From assembly GCF_040907265.1 (NCBI RefSeq), contig NZ_JBFOHP010000002.1, forward strand, positions 310,001 through 374,000: 64,000 nucleotides of DNA, in the 5' to 3' direction. A model generated the notes under the pieces. It saw only the letters and a list, made by a program, of their open reading frames with translations. It was not told the origin of the DNA and ran no database searches. Position 1 is the stretch's first letter, and every line of letters starts with the position of its first letter. Shown here piece by piece: positions 8,001 through 16,102 of the stretch. Both the position numbers and the translations under genes were made by a program. Source of the stretch: Streptomyces sclerotialus (GTDB lineage: Bacteria > Actinomycetota > Actinomycetes > Streptomycetales > Streptomycetaceae).

Positions 8001-8700
8001 TGGATCGATACGCTGGCGCGTGAGGCGGAGCGGCGTCTGCCTGCTCCAGTGCTGACCTACTTCCGGCAGGGTGCTGGGTGCCGGGTCGCCGATCACGGAG
8101 GCCGAGGCGAGCTGGACGCACTGCGCTTGCTGCCGCTGGTCGCTGACATGTGTATCCAGCAACGCAGGGGTTCCGTTCAAGTCTCTTGCGGGCTCGGCTC
8201 CGTGGTGATCCAGGCGTAGGTCCTGCGGGACAGACAGCTGACCGTGGAGATGCCGGACCGGGCGCGGCAGGCCGGGGCACGAGCGGTGGTACTGACCGCG
8301 GACACCCCGTTGTCGGTCAGCAGTACGGCACCGGACCGAGCGTATGGGAGACGGCTCCAGCGGAGCATCTGCTGGCCAACGTCGACTGGCGGGGAGGGTG
8401 GAGGACTGGCGGCTTAAGAAGGCTGCCGATCTGACGCCTGGGGCCATCAACTGTCTGCGCACCACCTCTGGGCTGCCGGTGGTGGTCAAGGGAGTGCTGC
8501 GCGCTGACGACGCACGGGAGTGCGTGGCCGCCGGCGCCTCTGTGATCCGGGTCTCCAACCACGGCGGTGTTCGTCGGGCGACCGACGTTGTGGGCGCTGA
8601 CCGTCGGCGGAGCCACAGGCGTGCAACGGTTGCTCTCGGACCTGACCGCAGAGCTGGCCCCAGGCCACGGCCCTGGCCCTGGCCCTGGCCCTGGCAGGAA
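8001..8700 (+). pseudogene. Decayed FMN-dependent alpha-hydroxyacid oxidase (LldD/MftD-like)
   Basis: Pieces of an FMN-dependent alpha-hydroxyacid dehydrogenase appear in order but in different frames. WIDTLAREAERRLPAPVLTY is read from 8001, TEAEASW and SNAGVPF in another frame, then VLRDRQLTVEMPDRARQAGA and VVLTADTPLS. KAADLTPGAINCL and GLPVVVKGVLRADDA lead to VSNHGG, and FVGRPTLWAL to LLSDLTAELA near 8660. The stretch between TEAEASW and SNAGVPF and that between SNHGG and FVGRP are missing, so much of the FMN site and the catalytic His region is gone. A TAG at 8218-8220 interrupts the first frame. CATCGGG repeats precede it and GGCCCT repeats end it. The enzyme cannot be functional. Confidence 0.8.
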
Positions 8701-8793
8701 CATCGGACATTCCGTCTCTCAGCAGCGATCTCGTCACCGGCTGAGGCCGCCGGGCCTTGGGCTCCGAGCCTGGTGCAGCCTTGCCGCAGTGAC

Positions 8794-8975
8794 ATGTTCC
8801 CCTCCGTGGTCGGAGTGATCACGGCCTCGGAGCCGTCCTGGACAGTGCCCTTCACCGCGATGAGCCCGCGCCGCTTCGCAAAGCTGGTGGCCGCTCTGCG
8901 GCCAGAGGGCGCCGACGAGACCAGGAGGGGGCGCCCCGGCAGCCCGCCCTCGGCGAGGCAGGTATCCGCATCTGC
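8794..8975 (+). pseudogene. N-terminal remnant of an IS5-type transposase
   Basis: A short coding stretch reads MFPSVVGVITASEPSWTVPF, then AMSPRRFAKLVAALRPEGAD, then ETRRGRP. This matches the start of IS5-group (Tnp4/DDE) transposases common in Streptomyces, where the next residues would be WSLPLEDRVLLVAAYWRTN. Homology stops there and the DDE domain is absent. No terminal inverted repeats were found. It lies immediately after the decayed oxidase and may relate to the event that broke it. Confidence 0.65.
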
Positions 8976-9105
8976 CGAGGAACATGGCGCCATCGAGTGC
9001 GGACGCCAACGCTGCCAAGGCCGGGCCGACCCACAGGCAGGCGCCTGCGGGCGAGGCTGCGTTATGGTGAGCTGATCTTCGGCCCGTACGCATGGGGGCG
9101 CAGCA

Positions 9106-9618
9106 GTGACGACCGACGTGACGCCCGAACTGGCCGAGGCGATCCAGCGTGGCTACGACCAGCGCGATCGGGCGAACATGGCGCCGACGATCGCCTACTT
9201 CCAGGCACTGCTTGCCGAACACCCTGGTCACCCGGTCCTCATGTACGAGGTGGGTGGCGCCTACGACACCGCGGGCCAGGAGGAAACCGCCCGCGGCTAC
9301 TACGAGCGGGCGCTCGCCCTCGGTCTCGACGGTGACGTCCTGCGCCGGTGCCTGTGCCAGTACGCCAGCACCCTGAGGTGGCTGGGAGAGTTGGACGAGT
9401 CGCTGACCGTGCTCGACCGCGCCCGCAGGGAGTTTCCCGGCTCGGACTCCGTACGCGTCTTCCGCGCCCTGACCCTCAACGACGCCCAGCGGCCGGACGA
9501 GGCGGTGGCCGAGTTGCTCACCGTCGTCACCGGGCACGCCGAGGTCACCGACCTCGGGCGGTGGGCGGCCGGACTGCGTGGCCTCGCCCAGTGGCTCGCC
9601 GACGGCCGCCCCGAATAG
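9106..9618 (+). CDS. Tetratricopeptide repeat protein
   Basis: A 170-residue cytoplasmic protein made of TPR-like helical hairpins: AYFQALLAEHPGHPVLMYEV, GGAYDTAGQEETARGYYERA, YASTLRWLGELDESLTVLDR and FRALTLNDAQRPDEAVAELL. TPR proteins act as protein-binding scaffolds; the partner is unknown and no enzymatic motif is present. Translation begins at GTG 9106. The gene stands alone between the transposase remnant and a repeat-rich gap. Confidence 0.85.
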   Translation: MTTDVTPELAEAIQRGYDQRDRANMAPTIAYFQALLAEHPGHPVLMYEVGGAYDTAGQEETARGYYERALALGLDGDVLRRCLCQYASTLRWLGELDESLTVLDRARREFPGSDSVRVFRALTLNDAQRPDEAVAELLTVVTGHAEVTDLGRWAAGLRGLAQWLADGRPE

Positions 9619-10295
9619 GAAGCAGCTGCCCTGCACAAGGCCGACGCAGGAGGGCCTCGGTCGGTGGGCGCGTTCGCGGCCGGCATGCACACGGCAGTTT
9701 TCGACGGGAGATCGGCTTTCTGCCGCACGATGAGCGTGGCCGTGGGGACGGAAGCTTCTTCCTCACTCCACGTCATGGCCGCTCGGCCCGACGACGTCAC
9801 ACACCCGAGGTGCCACGCCGATCGTGGAACACGATTTCGCCAGGGCCGGCGTCCCCGTGAGGAACTGTCCGGTGTTACGGAGCCGTTGTGGAGCGACTGG
9901 GCGGACCACCATCCGCCTCGCAGGAGGACTGGACCGCCATGCCGTGTCGGCCTGTTCCGCCGTCTTCCCGGCCCGGAGGAATGCTGCCCGGATGAATGCT
10001 CCGGGAAGGTCGTACTGAAGGTCGTACTGAAGAAGGTCGTACTGAACCTGAGCCGGGTGACGTTCTCGGGATGGCCGCCCACGAGCGTCGCCCGGTCTTC
10101 GTCGAGGAAGTGCGTACCTCGGCGCGTCGAGCGGGGCTCGTACGGAGGTGGGCTCGTACGAAGGTGGGCTCGTACGAGGGTGGGCCGGGCAACCAGGGGC
10201 GACCGTACGGGCCGAACTGGGCCCGTACGGCAACAGTTCGGGCAACTACGGTCGCCGCCTCCGCGATCTTCACGCGACTTCTACAGTACGGGGGC
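9619..10295. other. 677-bp gap with two tandem repeat arrays, no supported gene
   Basis: No frame gives a protein I can support. Two arrays are visible: a 12-bp unit GGTCGTACTGAA in three copies around 10008-10046, and a unit of about 16 bp (GGGCTCGTACGAAGGT-like) in about three copies around 10133-10190. GTACG is strongly over-represented throughout. It should contain the promoter for the MEDS-STAS gene. Confidence 0.6.
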
Positions 10296-11171
10296 ATGGA
10301 CGCCAGCTCTGCGGTCAGGGCGGTCTCGGTCACCTCCATGACCAGCGGGGATCACGCATGTCTGGGGTTCGACGACGACGCATCCCGCTGGGAGCTCCGG
10401 GCCGCCTACACCGAAATCGGGCTTACTCGTGGTGAGCAGGTCATCCTTTTCACCGATCCGGTGACCACTCCCAGCGCCGCCGTTGCGTGTCTGCGGGCCG
10501 GCGGGCTCCGCGGCGGCACCGCGCTCACGAACGGCCAGCTGGTGGTGTACAACGAGAGCCCGGGGTTCGACGCGGCCGTCGGCTTCGTCCCGGGCAAACG
10601 GGCCCGGCTCTGGATGGAGTTGACGATGCGAGCCCGGCTGCAGGGCTTCGCGGGCATTCGGATCATGGCAGACATGGGCTGGGCCGCCGGCTCCGGCACC
10701 AACCATGACCTGCTGGTCGAGTACGAGCGGGGACTCTCACCGCTCTTCGCCGACATCGGGTTCACCGCCATCTGCGAGTACGACCGGCGGAAGTACGACG
10801 ACGGGCTGCTGAGCCGTGTCCTCCGCGCCCACCCCAAGAAGGTGCTCCCTCGTCTGGGCGCACTGGACGTCACACGGGCCGGTACGGCGTTGCAAGTCGC
10901 CGGGGACGCGGACGTCAATACGCGTGCGGAGTTCGGTTCAGCCATCAGCGACGCCCTCGCCGGGCCCGGCCGGCCCAGCGTGATCGACCTCACCGAGCTG
11001 TGCTTCATGGATGTCCACAGCGCCTCGCTGGTCGTACGGCTCGCGAGCAGGCTGCCCGGCGACCAGTCACTGGAAGTGCGCTGCCGGCCCGCGCAGGCGA
11101 AGGTGATCCGGCTCTGCGGAGTGGCGAAGGTGCCCCAACTGATCGTGAAAGAGGGGTGTTACGCGCGGTGA
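10296..11171 (+). CDS. MEDS-STAS domain protein (anti-sigma antagonist type)
   Basis: A 291-residue protein. Residues about 15-170 form a MEDS (methanogen/methylotroph DcmR sensory) domain, with GDHACLGFDDDASRW and GEQVILFTDP near the start and NHDLLVEYERGLSPLF later. Residues about 185-285 form a STAS domain (VNTRAEFGSAISDAL, then VIDLTELCFMDVHSASLVVR). STAS proteins of this kind bind anti-sigma kinases and release sigma factors. The next gene, overlapping by GTGA, encodes a HATPase that is the expected partner. In this family the MEDS domain is proposed to sense a ligand. The ATG at 10296 opens the conserved region. Confidence 0.88.
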   Translation: MDASSAVRAVSVTSMTSGDHACLGFDDDASRWELRAAYTEIGLTRGEQVILFTDPVTTPSAAVACLRAGGLRGGTALTNGQLVVYNESPGFDAAVGFVPGKRARLWMELTMRARLQGFAGIRIMADMGWAAGSGTNHDLLVEYERGLSPLFADIGFTAICEYDRRKYDDGLLSRVLRAHPKKVLPRLGALDVTRAGTALQVAGDADVNTRAEFGSAISDALAGPGRPSVIDLTELCFMDVHSASLVVRLASRLPGDQSLEVRCRPAQAKVIRLCGVAKVPQLIVKEGCYAR

Positions 11172-11731
11172 ACCTCCCTTGCGATGCCGATGGCCAGGAC
11201 AGCGACGGCCACCCCACGCCGGGTGGCGAGCACGTCAACGGCACCGCCGTGTCGCCGGCAGAGTCCGTCCTGCTGAAAGTCGCCTTCGAGGGCACAGACC
11301 TCGCGCGGATGCGGCGCGAGGTGGCCGAGCGCGCCGAGAAGGCCGGACTCCACGGCCTCCGGCTCAGCGACTTCGTGCTCGCGGTGAACGAGGTCGCGAC
11401 CAACGCCGTCCTGCACGGCGGCGGCAAAGGCCGCCTCGTCCTGCACCACACGGGCCTCGCACTGCGCTGCGTCATCACTGATGACGGTCCCGGAACGGCC
11501 GTCCCGGCACCGGCCACGGACTCTCCCCGCGACCATGCCGACGACCACGCCGACGACCACGCTGACGACCGTGCCGACGGCCACGGCCGGCACTACGATC
11601 ACGGTCGGCACTACGCCCCTGAAGCCGACCGCAGCCGCGGACTGCAACTCGTCCGTTCGGTCGCGGACTGGTTCCACATCACGGCGTGCGACGGAGGGAC
11701 GACGGCGACGTTGATGGCGTTACTCGACTGA
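11168..11731 (+). CDS. HATPase (RsbW-like anti-sigma factor) with His/Asp-rich insert
   Basis: A 187-residue GHKL ATPase of the anti-sigma/serine-kinase type. The N-box is NEVATNAVLHGG (74-85), the G1 box DDGPG (105-109) and the G2 box SRGLQLV (156-162). Between G1 and G2 lies an insert (about 121-149) of DHADDHADD-type repeats and GRHYDHGRHY, rich in His and Asp. The GTG at 11168 overlaps the upstream stop (GTGA), implying coupled translation; an earlier in-frame GTG at 11156 is too close to the ribosome site. The pair looks like a partner-switching module, but no sigma gene is next to it. Confidence 0.88.
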   Translation: MNLPCDADGQDSDGHPTPGGEHVNGTAVSPAESVLLKVAFEGTDLARMRREVAERAEKAGLHGLRLSDFVLAVNEVATNAVLHGGGKGRLVLHHTGLALRCVITDDGPGTAVPAPATDSPRDHADDHADDHADDRADGHGRHYDHGRHYAPEADRSRGLQLVRSVADWFHITACDGGTTATLMALLD

Positions 11732-11823
11732 CGACTGAACTTGACTGAAGTCGACTGAACTCGACTGACGGCTGAGTACGAGCCGGTCTTCGCCGGTTGC
11801 GGCGAACCGCTCGGCCGGCTACG

Positions 11824-12435
11824 TCACTTCTCCCATACGGGTACTGACGGCAGCCCGAGCCGGGCGCGGGCGCGGTCGGTGAGTTCCTGGATCAGTTCCG
11901 TCTTGGCGCGTGTGTAGTCGCCGGGGGCGGTGCCGGCGGCGGCGAGTGCCTTCTTCAGTTCCGCGTAGCGGGCCGCGTCCTGCGGGTGTGTGCGCAGGTG
12001 ATCGCGGAGGATGCGCTGATTACGGGTCGGCCAGCTGTCCGTGGTGACCACATGCAGGATGTGCGTCCTACGGCCTCGGCCGACGCTACGAGCCCCGCCG
12101 ACACCGCGAGCCCCGCCGACACCGCGGGCGCCGCCGACGCCGCCGGCACCCTCGGCCTCGGCCTCGGCCTCGCGGACGTACAGCAGGCGGTCGGTCATGC
12201 CGTTGAAGTGCCGACGGTAGCGGAGCCCTGTCAGCGCCTCTTCACGGAGTTCCACCGCGGCGAGATCGTCAGTCGCCGCCATCAGGTCGATGACCGGCTT
12301 GGCGGCCAGGCCAGGGACGGCGGTGGAGCCGATGTGCTCGACCCCCGCCAGTAAGCCGGGCAACGCACCGCGCAGTTCCGCGATCGCGGCCGCGGCCTGC
12401 TCCGGCCACGCCGGGTCGTACTCGACGATTTCCAT
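11824..12435 (-). CDS. GrpB-family (UPF0157) nucleotidyltransferase-like protein
   Basis: A 203-residue GrpB/UPF0157 protein with a nucleotidyltransferase-like fold. Key segments are MEIVEYDPAWPEQ, GVEHIGSTAVPGLAAKPVID and THILHVVTTDSW. The family is related to KNTase-type transferases; the substrate is unproven. Residues about 96-117 are an in-frame repeat (GGARGV-type units) not expected in the family. The ATG at 12435 has GAGGAGG upstream and begins the conserved domain; an upstream in-frame ATG would add a repeat-like leader. Confidence 0.87.
   Translation of the reverse strand: MEIVEYDPAWPEQAAAAIAELRGALPGLLAGVEHIGSTAVPGLAAKPVIDLMAATDDLAAVELREEALTGLRYRRHFNGMTDRLLYVREAEAEAEGAGGVGGARGVGGARGVGGARSVGRGRRTHILHVVTTDSWPTRNQRILRDHLRTHPQDAARYAELKKALAAAGTAPGDYTRAKTELIQELTDRARARLGLPSVPVWEK
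12068..12150 (-). repeat. In-frame 15-bp repeat in the GrpB gene
   Basis: Copies of GGCGTCGGCGGGGCT/CGCGGTGTCGGCGGG-type units encoding GGARGV repeats between the two halves of the GrpB domain. It adds about 20 residues without breaking the frame. Confidence 0.75.
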
Positions 12436-12633
12436 GGCCGCCCCTCCTCGCGCTCCTTGCGCTCCTCCCGCTCCCCGCGCTCCTCCCACTCCCCGCGGTT
12501 CCGCAAATCCAGACATAACCGTACGTACCCATCCCGCGCGCCAGCTCGCCTTTCACCCATGCGGCACCGCTTGCCTGATCAAATTGGCGGCGGGTTACCA
12601 TATGAGCACCGCCTAGCTCGAAAGATAACTCCT

Positions 12634-14079
12634 GTGACTGTCAACGATGACTCGTTCACCAACTGGAAGACTCGCGAGGAGATCGCGGAGTCGATGATCC
12701 CGCTCATCGGGAAGCTGCAGAGGGAGCGGGACGTCACCGTCCTGCTCCACAGCCGCTCCTTGGTGAACAAGTCGGTGGTCAGCATCCTCAAGACGCACCG
12801 ATTCGCCCGGCAGATCGCGGGTGAGGAACTCTCGGTCATCGAGACGATGCCGTTCCTGCAGGCCCTCACCGCGCTCGATCTGGGCCCCTCCCAGATCGAC
12901 ATCGGCATGCTCGCCGAGACGTACAAGGCCGACGACCGCGGCCTGTCGGTGGAGGCGTTCACCGCCGAGGCCGTCGCCGGTGCCACGGGCGTCAACAAGA
13001 TCGAGCGCCGTGAGGGGCGCGACGTCGTCCTCTACGGCTTCGGCCGCATCGGCCGCCTCGTCGCCCGCCTGCTCATCGAGAAGGCCGGCTCCGGCAACGG
13101 CCTGCGGCTGCGGGCCATCGTCGTCCGCGGGGGCGGCGACCAGGACCTCGTGAAGCGCGCCTCGCTGCTGCGCCGCGACTCCATCCACGGCCAGTTCCAG
13201 GGCACGATCACCGTTGACGAGGCGAACAGCACGATCATCGCCAACGGCAATGTGATCAAGGTGATCTACGCCAACGACCCGTCGGAGGTCGACTACACGG
13301 CGTACGGCATCAAGGACGCCATCCTCATCGACAACACGGGCAAGTGGCGCGACCGCGAGGGCCTGTCGAAGCACCTGCGCCCCGGGGTCGACAAGGTCGT
13401 GCTGACCGCACCGGGCAAGGGCGACGTGCCGAACATCGTGCACGGCGTCAACCACGACACGATCAAGCCGGACGAGCAGATCCTGTCCTGCGCGTCCTGC
13501 ACCACGAACGCGATCGTCCCGCCGCTGAAGGCGATGGAGGACGAGTACGGCGTGCTGCGCGGTCACGTGGAGACCGTCCACTCGTTCACCAACGACCAGA
13601 ACCTGCTGGACAACTACCACAAGTCCGACCGCCGCGGCCGCTCGGCGCCGCTCAACATGGTCATCACCGAGACCGGTGCCGCCTCCGCCGTGGCCAAGGC
13701 GCTGCCCGACCTCAAGGCGAAGATCACCGGCAGTTCGATCCGCGTCCCGGTGCCGGACGTCTCGATCGCGATCCTCAACCTCCAGCTCGCGCGCGAGACC
13801 AACCGCGAGGAGGTCGTCGAGTACCTCCGTACGGTGTCGCTGACCTCGCCGCTCCGCCGTCAGATCGACTTCACCAGCGCCCCCGACGCGGTCTCGAACG
13901 ACTTCATCGGGTCGCGCCACGCCTCGATCGTCGACGCCGGTGCCACCAAGGTCGACGGTGACAACGCGATCCTGTACCTGTGGTACGACAACGAGTTCGG
14001 CTACTCCTGCCAGGTCATCCGCGTCGTCCAGCACGTCTCCGGCGTGGAGTACCCGACGTACCCGGCTCCGGTGGCCTGA
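12634..14079 (+). CDS. gap: Glyceraldehyde-3-phosphate dehydrogenase, long form
   Basis: A 481-residue GAPDH of the extended type. Residues 1-125 are a helical N-terminal extension (MTVNDDSFTNWKTREEIAES) absent from classical 330-residue GAPDH. The NAD-binding YGFGRIGR is at 134-141 and the catalytic Cys289 lies in SCASCTTN; the usual second Cys four residues later is Ala, as in this subgroup. It oxidises glyceraldehyde-3-phosphate to 1,3-bisphosphoglycerate. Translation starts at GTG 12634. It is monocistronic with a strong terminator after it. Streptomyces usually also carries the classical gap; this form is a second isozyme whose physiological direction is uncertain. Confidence 0.95.
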   Translation: MTVNDDSFTNWKTREEIAESMIPLIGKLQRERDVTVLLHSRSLVNKSVVSILKTHRFARQIAGEELSVIETMPFLQALTALDLGPSQIDIGMLAETYKADDRGLSVEAFTAEAVAGATGVNKIERREGRDVVLYGFGRIGRLVARLLIEKAGSGNGLRLRAIVVRGGGDQDLVKRASLLRRDSIHGQFQGTITVDEANSTIIANGNVIKVIYANDPSEVDYTAYGIKDAILIDNTGKWRDREGLSKHLRPGVDKVVLTAPGKGDVPNIVHGVNHDTIKPDEQILSCASCTTNAIVPPLKAMEDEYGVLRGHVETVHSFTNDQNLLDNYHKSDRRGRSAPLNMVITETGAASAVAKALPDLKAKITGSSIRVPVPDVSIAILNLQLARETNREEVVEYLRTVSLTSPLRRQIDFTSAPDAVSNDFIGSRHASIVDAGATKVDGDNAILYLWYDNEFGYSCQVIRVVQHVSGVEYPTYPAPVA

Positions 14080-14088
14080 CTTGATCCG

Positions 14089-14142
14089 GGCCTGACCCTG
14101 ACCTGACCTGACCTGGTCCTGAACTGACCTGGTCAGGACCTG
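14089..14142. repeat. CCTGA-type short repeats after gap
   Basis: A run of ACCTG/CCTGA units between the GAPDH stop codon and its terminator. No coding potential. Confidence 0.6.
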
Positions 14143-14153
14143 TCGGTCGGCAC

Positions 14154-14194
14154 CGGGCAGCCTCGGGCGGATCTCCTTCGCCCGGGGCTGCCCG
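14154..14194 (+). terminator. Rho-independent-type hairpin after gap
   Basis: A long inverted repeat: CGGGCAGCC and CGGGCG pair with CGCCCG and GGGCTGCCCG around a short loop (GATCTCCTT). It lies 75 bp after the GAPDH stop. There is no T-tract, as is common in Streptomyces. Confidence 0.8.
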
Positions 14195-14217
14195 GCTGTA
14201 TACCGCTGACGGCTGTA

Positions 14218-14265
14218 GGCCGTTGACGACTGCAAGCCGTTGACGACTGCAGGCCGTTGAAGGTA
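14218..14265. repeat. 16-bp tandem repeat GCCGTTGACGACTGCA
   Basis: Three near-identical copies of a 16-mer (GCCGTTGACGACTGCA) between the gap terminator and the next gene. Confidence 0.85.
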
Positions 14266-14335
14266 AGAGCAGTAACTCGGCGTATCCGGGGCACCTGGTG
14301 AAAACGATCTTCGTCCGAGCCAGGGAGAGCAGCTC

Positions 14336-15088
14336 ATGGTCACACCGATACGCCGGCCCCGGCCTCGCCCCCGGACCCGGCCCTCGTCCCGGCCCTCGAC
14401 CCGCCGTCCCGCCTTCAGCCTGAGACAGCTGACCGTCTGCTTCGGGCTGATCGCCATCGGCATCCTCGGCATCGGCCTGATGGTGCGGACGGGCCTCGAC
14501 AGCGCGGCCGGCCACCCCGTGGCGAGCCTTCTGGTGGGCCTGGCCATCGCGGTACTGATCGTCGGGGTACTCCGCGCCCGTACGCGTGGGCGGGCGCGTC
14601 GTACCGGCCCCGTGAGCGGGCTGCCCGAGGAGGAAGCAGCGGGGTTCGTCGTGGCGGAGCCGGAGCCCGTCGTGGAAGATGCCGCGGCCGAGGAGTCCGT
14701 GCGCGTGGAGGACTACGCGGCCCTGGACGCGGAGGAGTTCGAGGCCGCGGTGGCCGCCCTGTGCGAGCGGGACGGCTGCCGGGACGTCAGCGTCGTCGGT
14801 GGCGCCAACGACCTGGGCGCGGACATCGTGGCCACGGCACCGGACGGCCGCACCGTCGTCATCCAGTGCAAGCGGTACGCGGACACGCACAAGGTCGGTT
14901 CCCAGGACCTGCAGCGCTTCGGCGGTACCTGCTTCGCCGTCCACGGCGCCGACCTCGCGGTCCTCGTCACCACCAGCTCGTTCACCGACCCGGCGATCGA
15001 GTACGCCGAACAGTGCGGCATCCTCTGCTTCGACGGCACGGAACTGACCGCCTGGACCACCGGCACGGGCCCCGCCCCCTGGGACTGA
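14336..15088 (+). CDS. Membrane-anchored Mrr-type restriction endonuclease-like protein
   Basis: A 250-residue protein with two predicted membrane helices (about 33-52 and 63-80) after an Arg/Pro-rich N-terminus. The cytoplasmic C-terminal domain (about 125-245) has the Mrr/PD-(D/E)xK nuclease core: GADIVATAPDGRTVVIQCKR gives Asp163, Gln177 and Lys179 (D-QxK variant), preceded by the LDAEEFEAAVAALCERDG helix. Soluble Mrr proteins cut modified foreign DNA; membrane-tethered ones are widespread in actinobacteria and their role is not established. Start at ATG 14336, a few bases after a GGGAG run. Confidence 0.87.
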   Translation: MVTPIRRPRPRPRTRPSSRPSTRRPAFSLRQLTVCFGLIAIGILGIGLMVRTGLDSAAGHPVASLLVGLAIAVLIVGVLRARTRGRARRTGPVSGLPEEEAAGFVVAEPEPVVEDAAAEESVRVEDYAALDAEEFEAAVAALCERDGCRDVSVVGGANDLGADIVATAPDGRTVVIQCKRYADTHKVGSQDLQRFGGTCFAVHGADLAVLVTTSSFTDPAIEYAEQCGILCFDGTELTAWTTGTGPAPWD

Positions 15089-15169
15089 CACTCCGGGCCG
15101 TCGAACGGGCCGGCGCGCCCGGGGACTTCCTCTTCCGGTCGTGCTTACGGCTGCTTCGGGCGGTGGTGA

Positions 15170-15904
15170 TCACCCTCCCCCGCCCGCCGCGGACTTGTCC
15201 GAGTAGATCTGTTTGCGGACGGCCTCCGCGAACCACTGTTCGCGGACCAGAGGTCTCAGTTCGCGGCGTACGCGCCAGGGGACGTCGAGACGCGTCGCCA
15301 CCTCCGTCGCCAGGAGCAGCCCGGCCAGGGCGCGGGAGCGGCGGTCGGGGAAGCCCTGTTCCACGGCGTTGTGGAGGGAGGCCAGGGCCTGGCCGTGTGT
15401 CTGCTGGTCGGTGACGTGGAAGCGCTGGTGCGGGAACAGGCCGAGCGCCCGCTGCTCCTCGATGCGGATCGTGCCACGGGCGGCGAGGGCGGCCGCGGCG
15501 AGCTGCTCCGCGCGGGCTCCGTGGCGCCGGATCCAGCCCCCCAGGCGCTCGCCCCTGCCCTTCGCCTTGCCTGATCCGCCCATTGAACCGCCCATTGAAC
15601 CGCCCATTGAACCGCCTATTGAACCGCCTGCTGAGCCGGCTGTTGAACCGACCGCTGAACCGGCGGAGAGGGTGTTGAGCGCTTCGTCCAGCAGTGGTTG
15701 TCCCGTGGGCAGTGGGCGCAGGACGGTGATCCGTCCTCGGTCCTCGGTCACACTGCCGTACGCCTCCAGCTCCGCGAGGAGCGCAGCGGCCAGGCCGTAG
15801 CGGAGGTAGCTGCGCTGGACGCGGGGCCGGGACCGGGCGGGGTCGAGTCCGAGGAGCAGCAGTTCCTCTGCCATCGTCAGGCCGGGCGGGGGAAGTGTGG
15901 TCAT
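15170..15904 (-). CDS. GPP34 (GOLPH3/Vps74-like) family protein, copy 2
   Basis: A 244-residue GPP34 protein, starting MTTLPPPGLTMAEELLLLGL and containing YLRYGLAAALLAELEAYGSV, PTGQPLLDEAL and EEQRALGLFPHQRFHV. After LLDEALNTLSA comes a Gly/Ser repeat (GGSMGGSMGGSMGGSG) from a 12-bp tandem array. Copy 1 has a different repeat at the same position. Function is inferred only from the fold (phosphoinositide/membrane binding in eukaryotes). The ATG at 15904 lacks a clear ribosome site; the ATG at 15874 is an alternative. It is convergent with the Mrr-like gene. Confidence 0.85.
   Translation of the reverse strand: MTTLPPPGLTMAEELLLLGLDPARSRPRVQRSYLRYGLAAALLAELEAYGSVTEDRGRITVLRPLPTGQPLLDEALNTLSAGSAVGSTAGSAGGSIGGSMGGSMGGSMGGSGKAKGRGERLGGWIRRHGARAEQLAAAALAARGTIRIEEQRALGLFPHQRFHVTDQQTHGQALASLHNAVEQGFPDRRSRALAGLLLATEVATRLDVPWRVRRELRPLVREQWFAEAVRKQIYSDKSAAGGGG
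15577..15665 (-). repeat. In-frame 12-bp repeat in GPP34 copy 2
   Basis: About seven copies of a 12-mer (plus strand CCCATTGAACCG and variants) encoding GGSM/GGSI/AGSA units. The first copies are nearly identical, the later ones degraded. Confidence 0.9.
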
Positions 15905-16102
15905 GGGAGGAAGGACGCGGCAGCGACGATCAGCGGTTGCCTCAGCCGTCCCCCGCTGCACGGGCAGCCCGCCACCCGCTGTACGGGCACCCCGTCACCC
16001 GCTGTGCGGGCGGTCCCTGCCCGTTGCGGCGGGGTCTCGTTCCGGGGCGCGCTGATCGTTATGCTGCGGCCGAACGCTCAAACGCACACAGGGGGGCGCG
16101 AC

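Noticed and set aside
12613..14547. 644-codon minus-strand open frame opposite gap
   Set aside because: Exact antisense shadow of the GAPDH gene with low-complexity composition.
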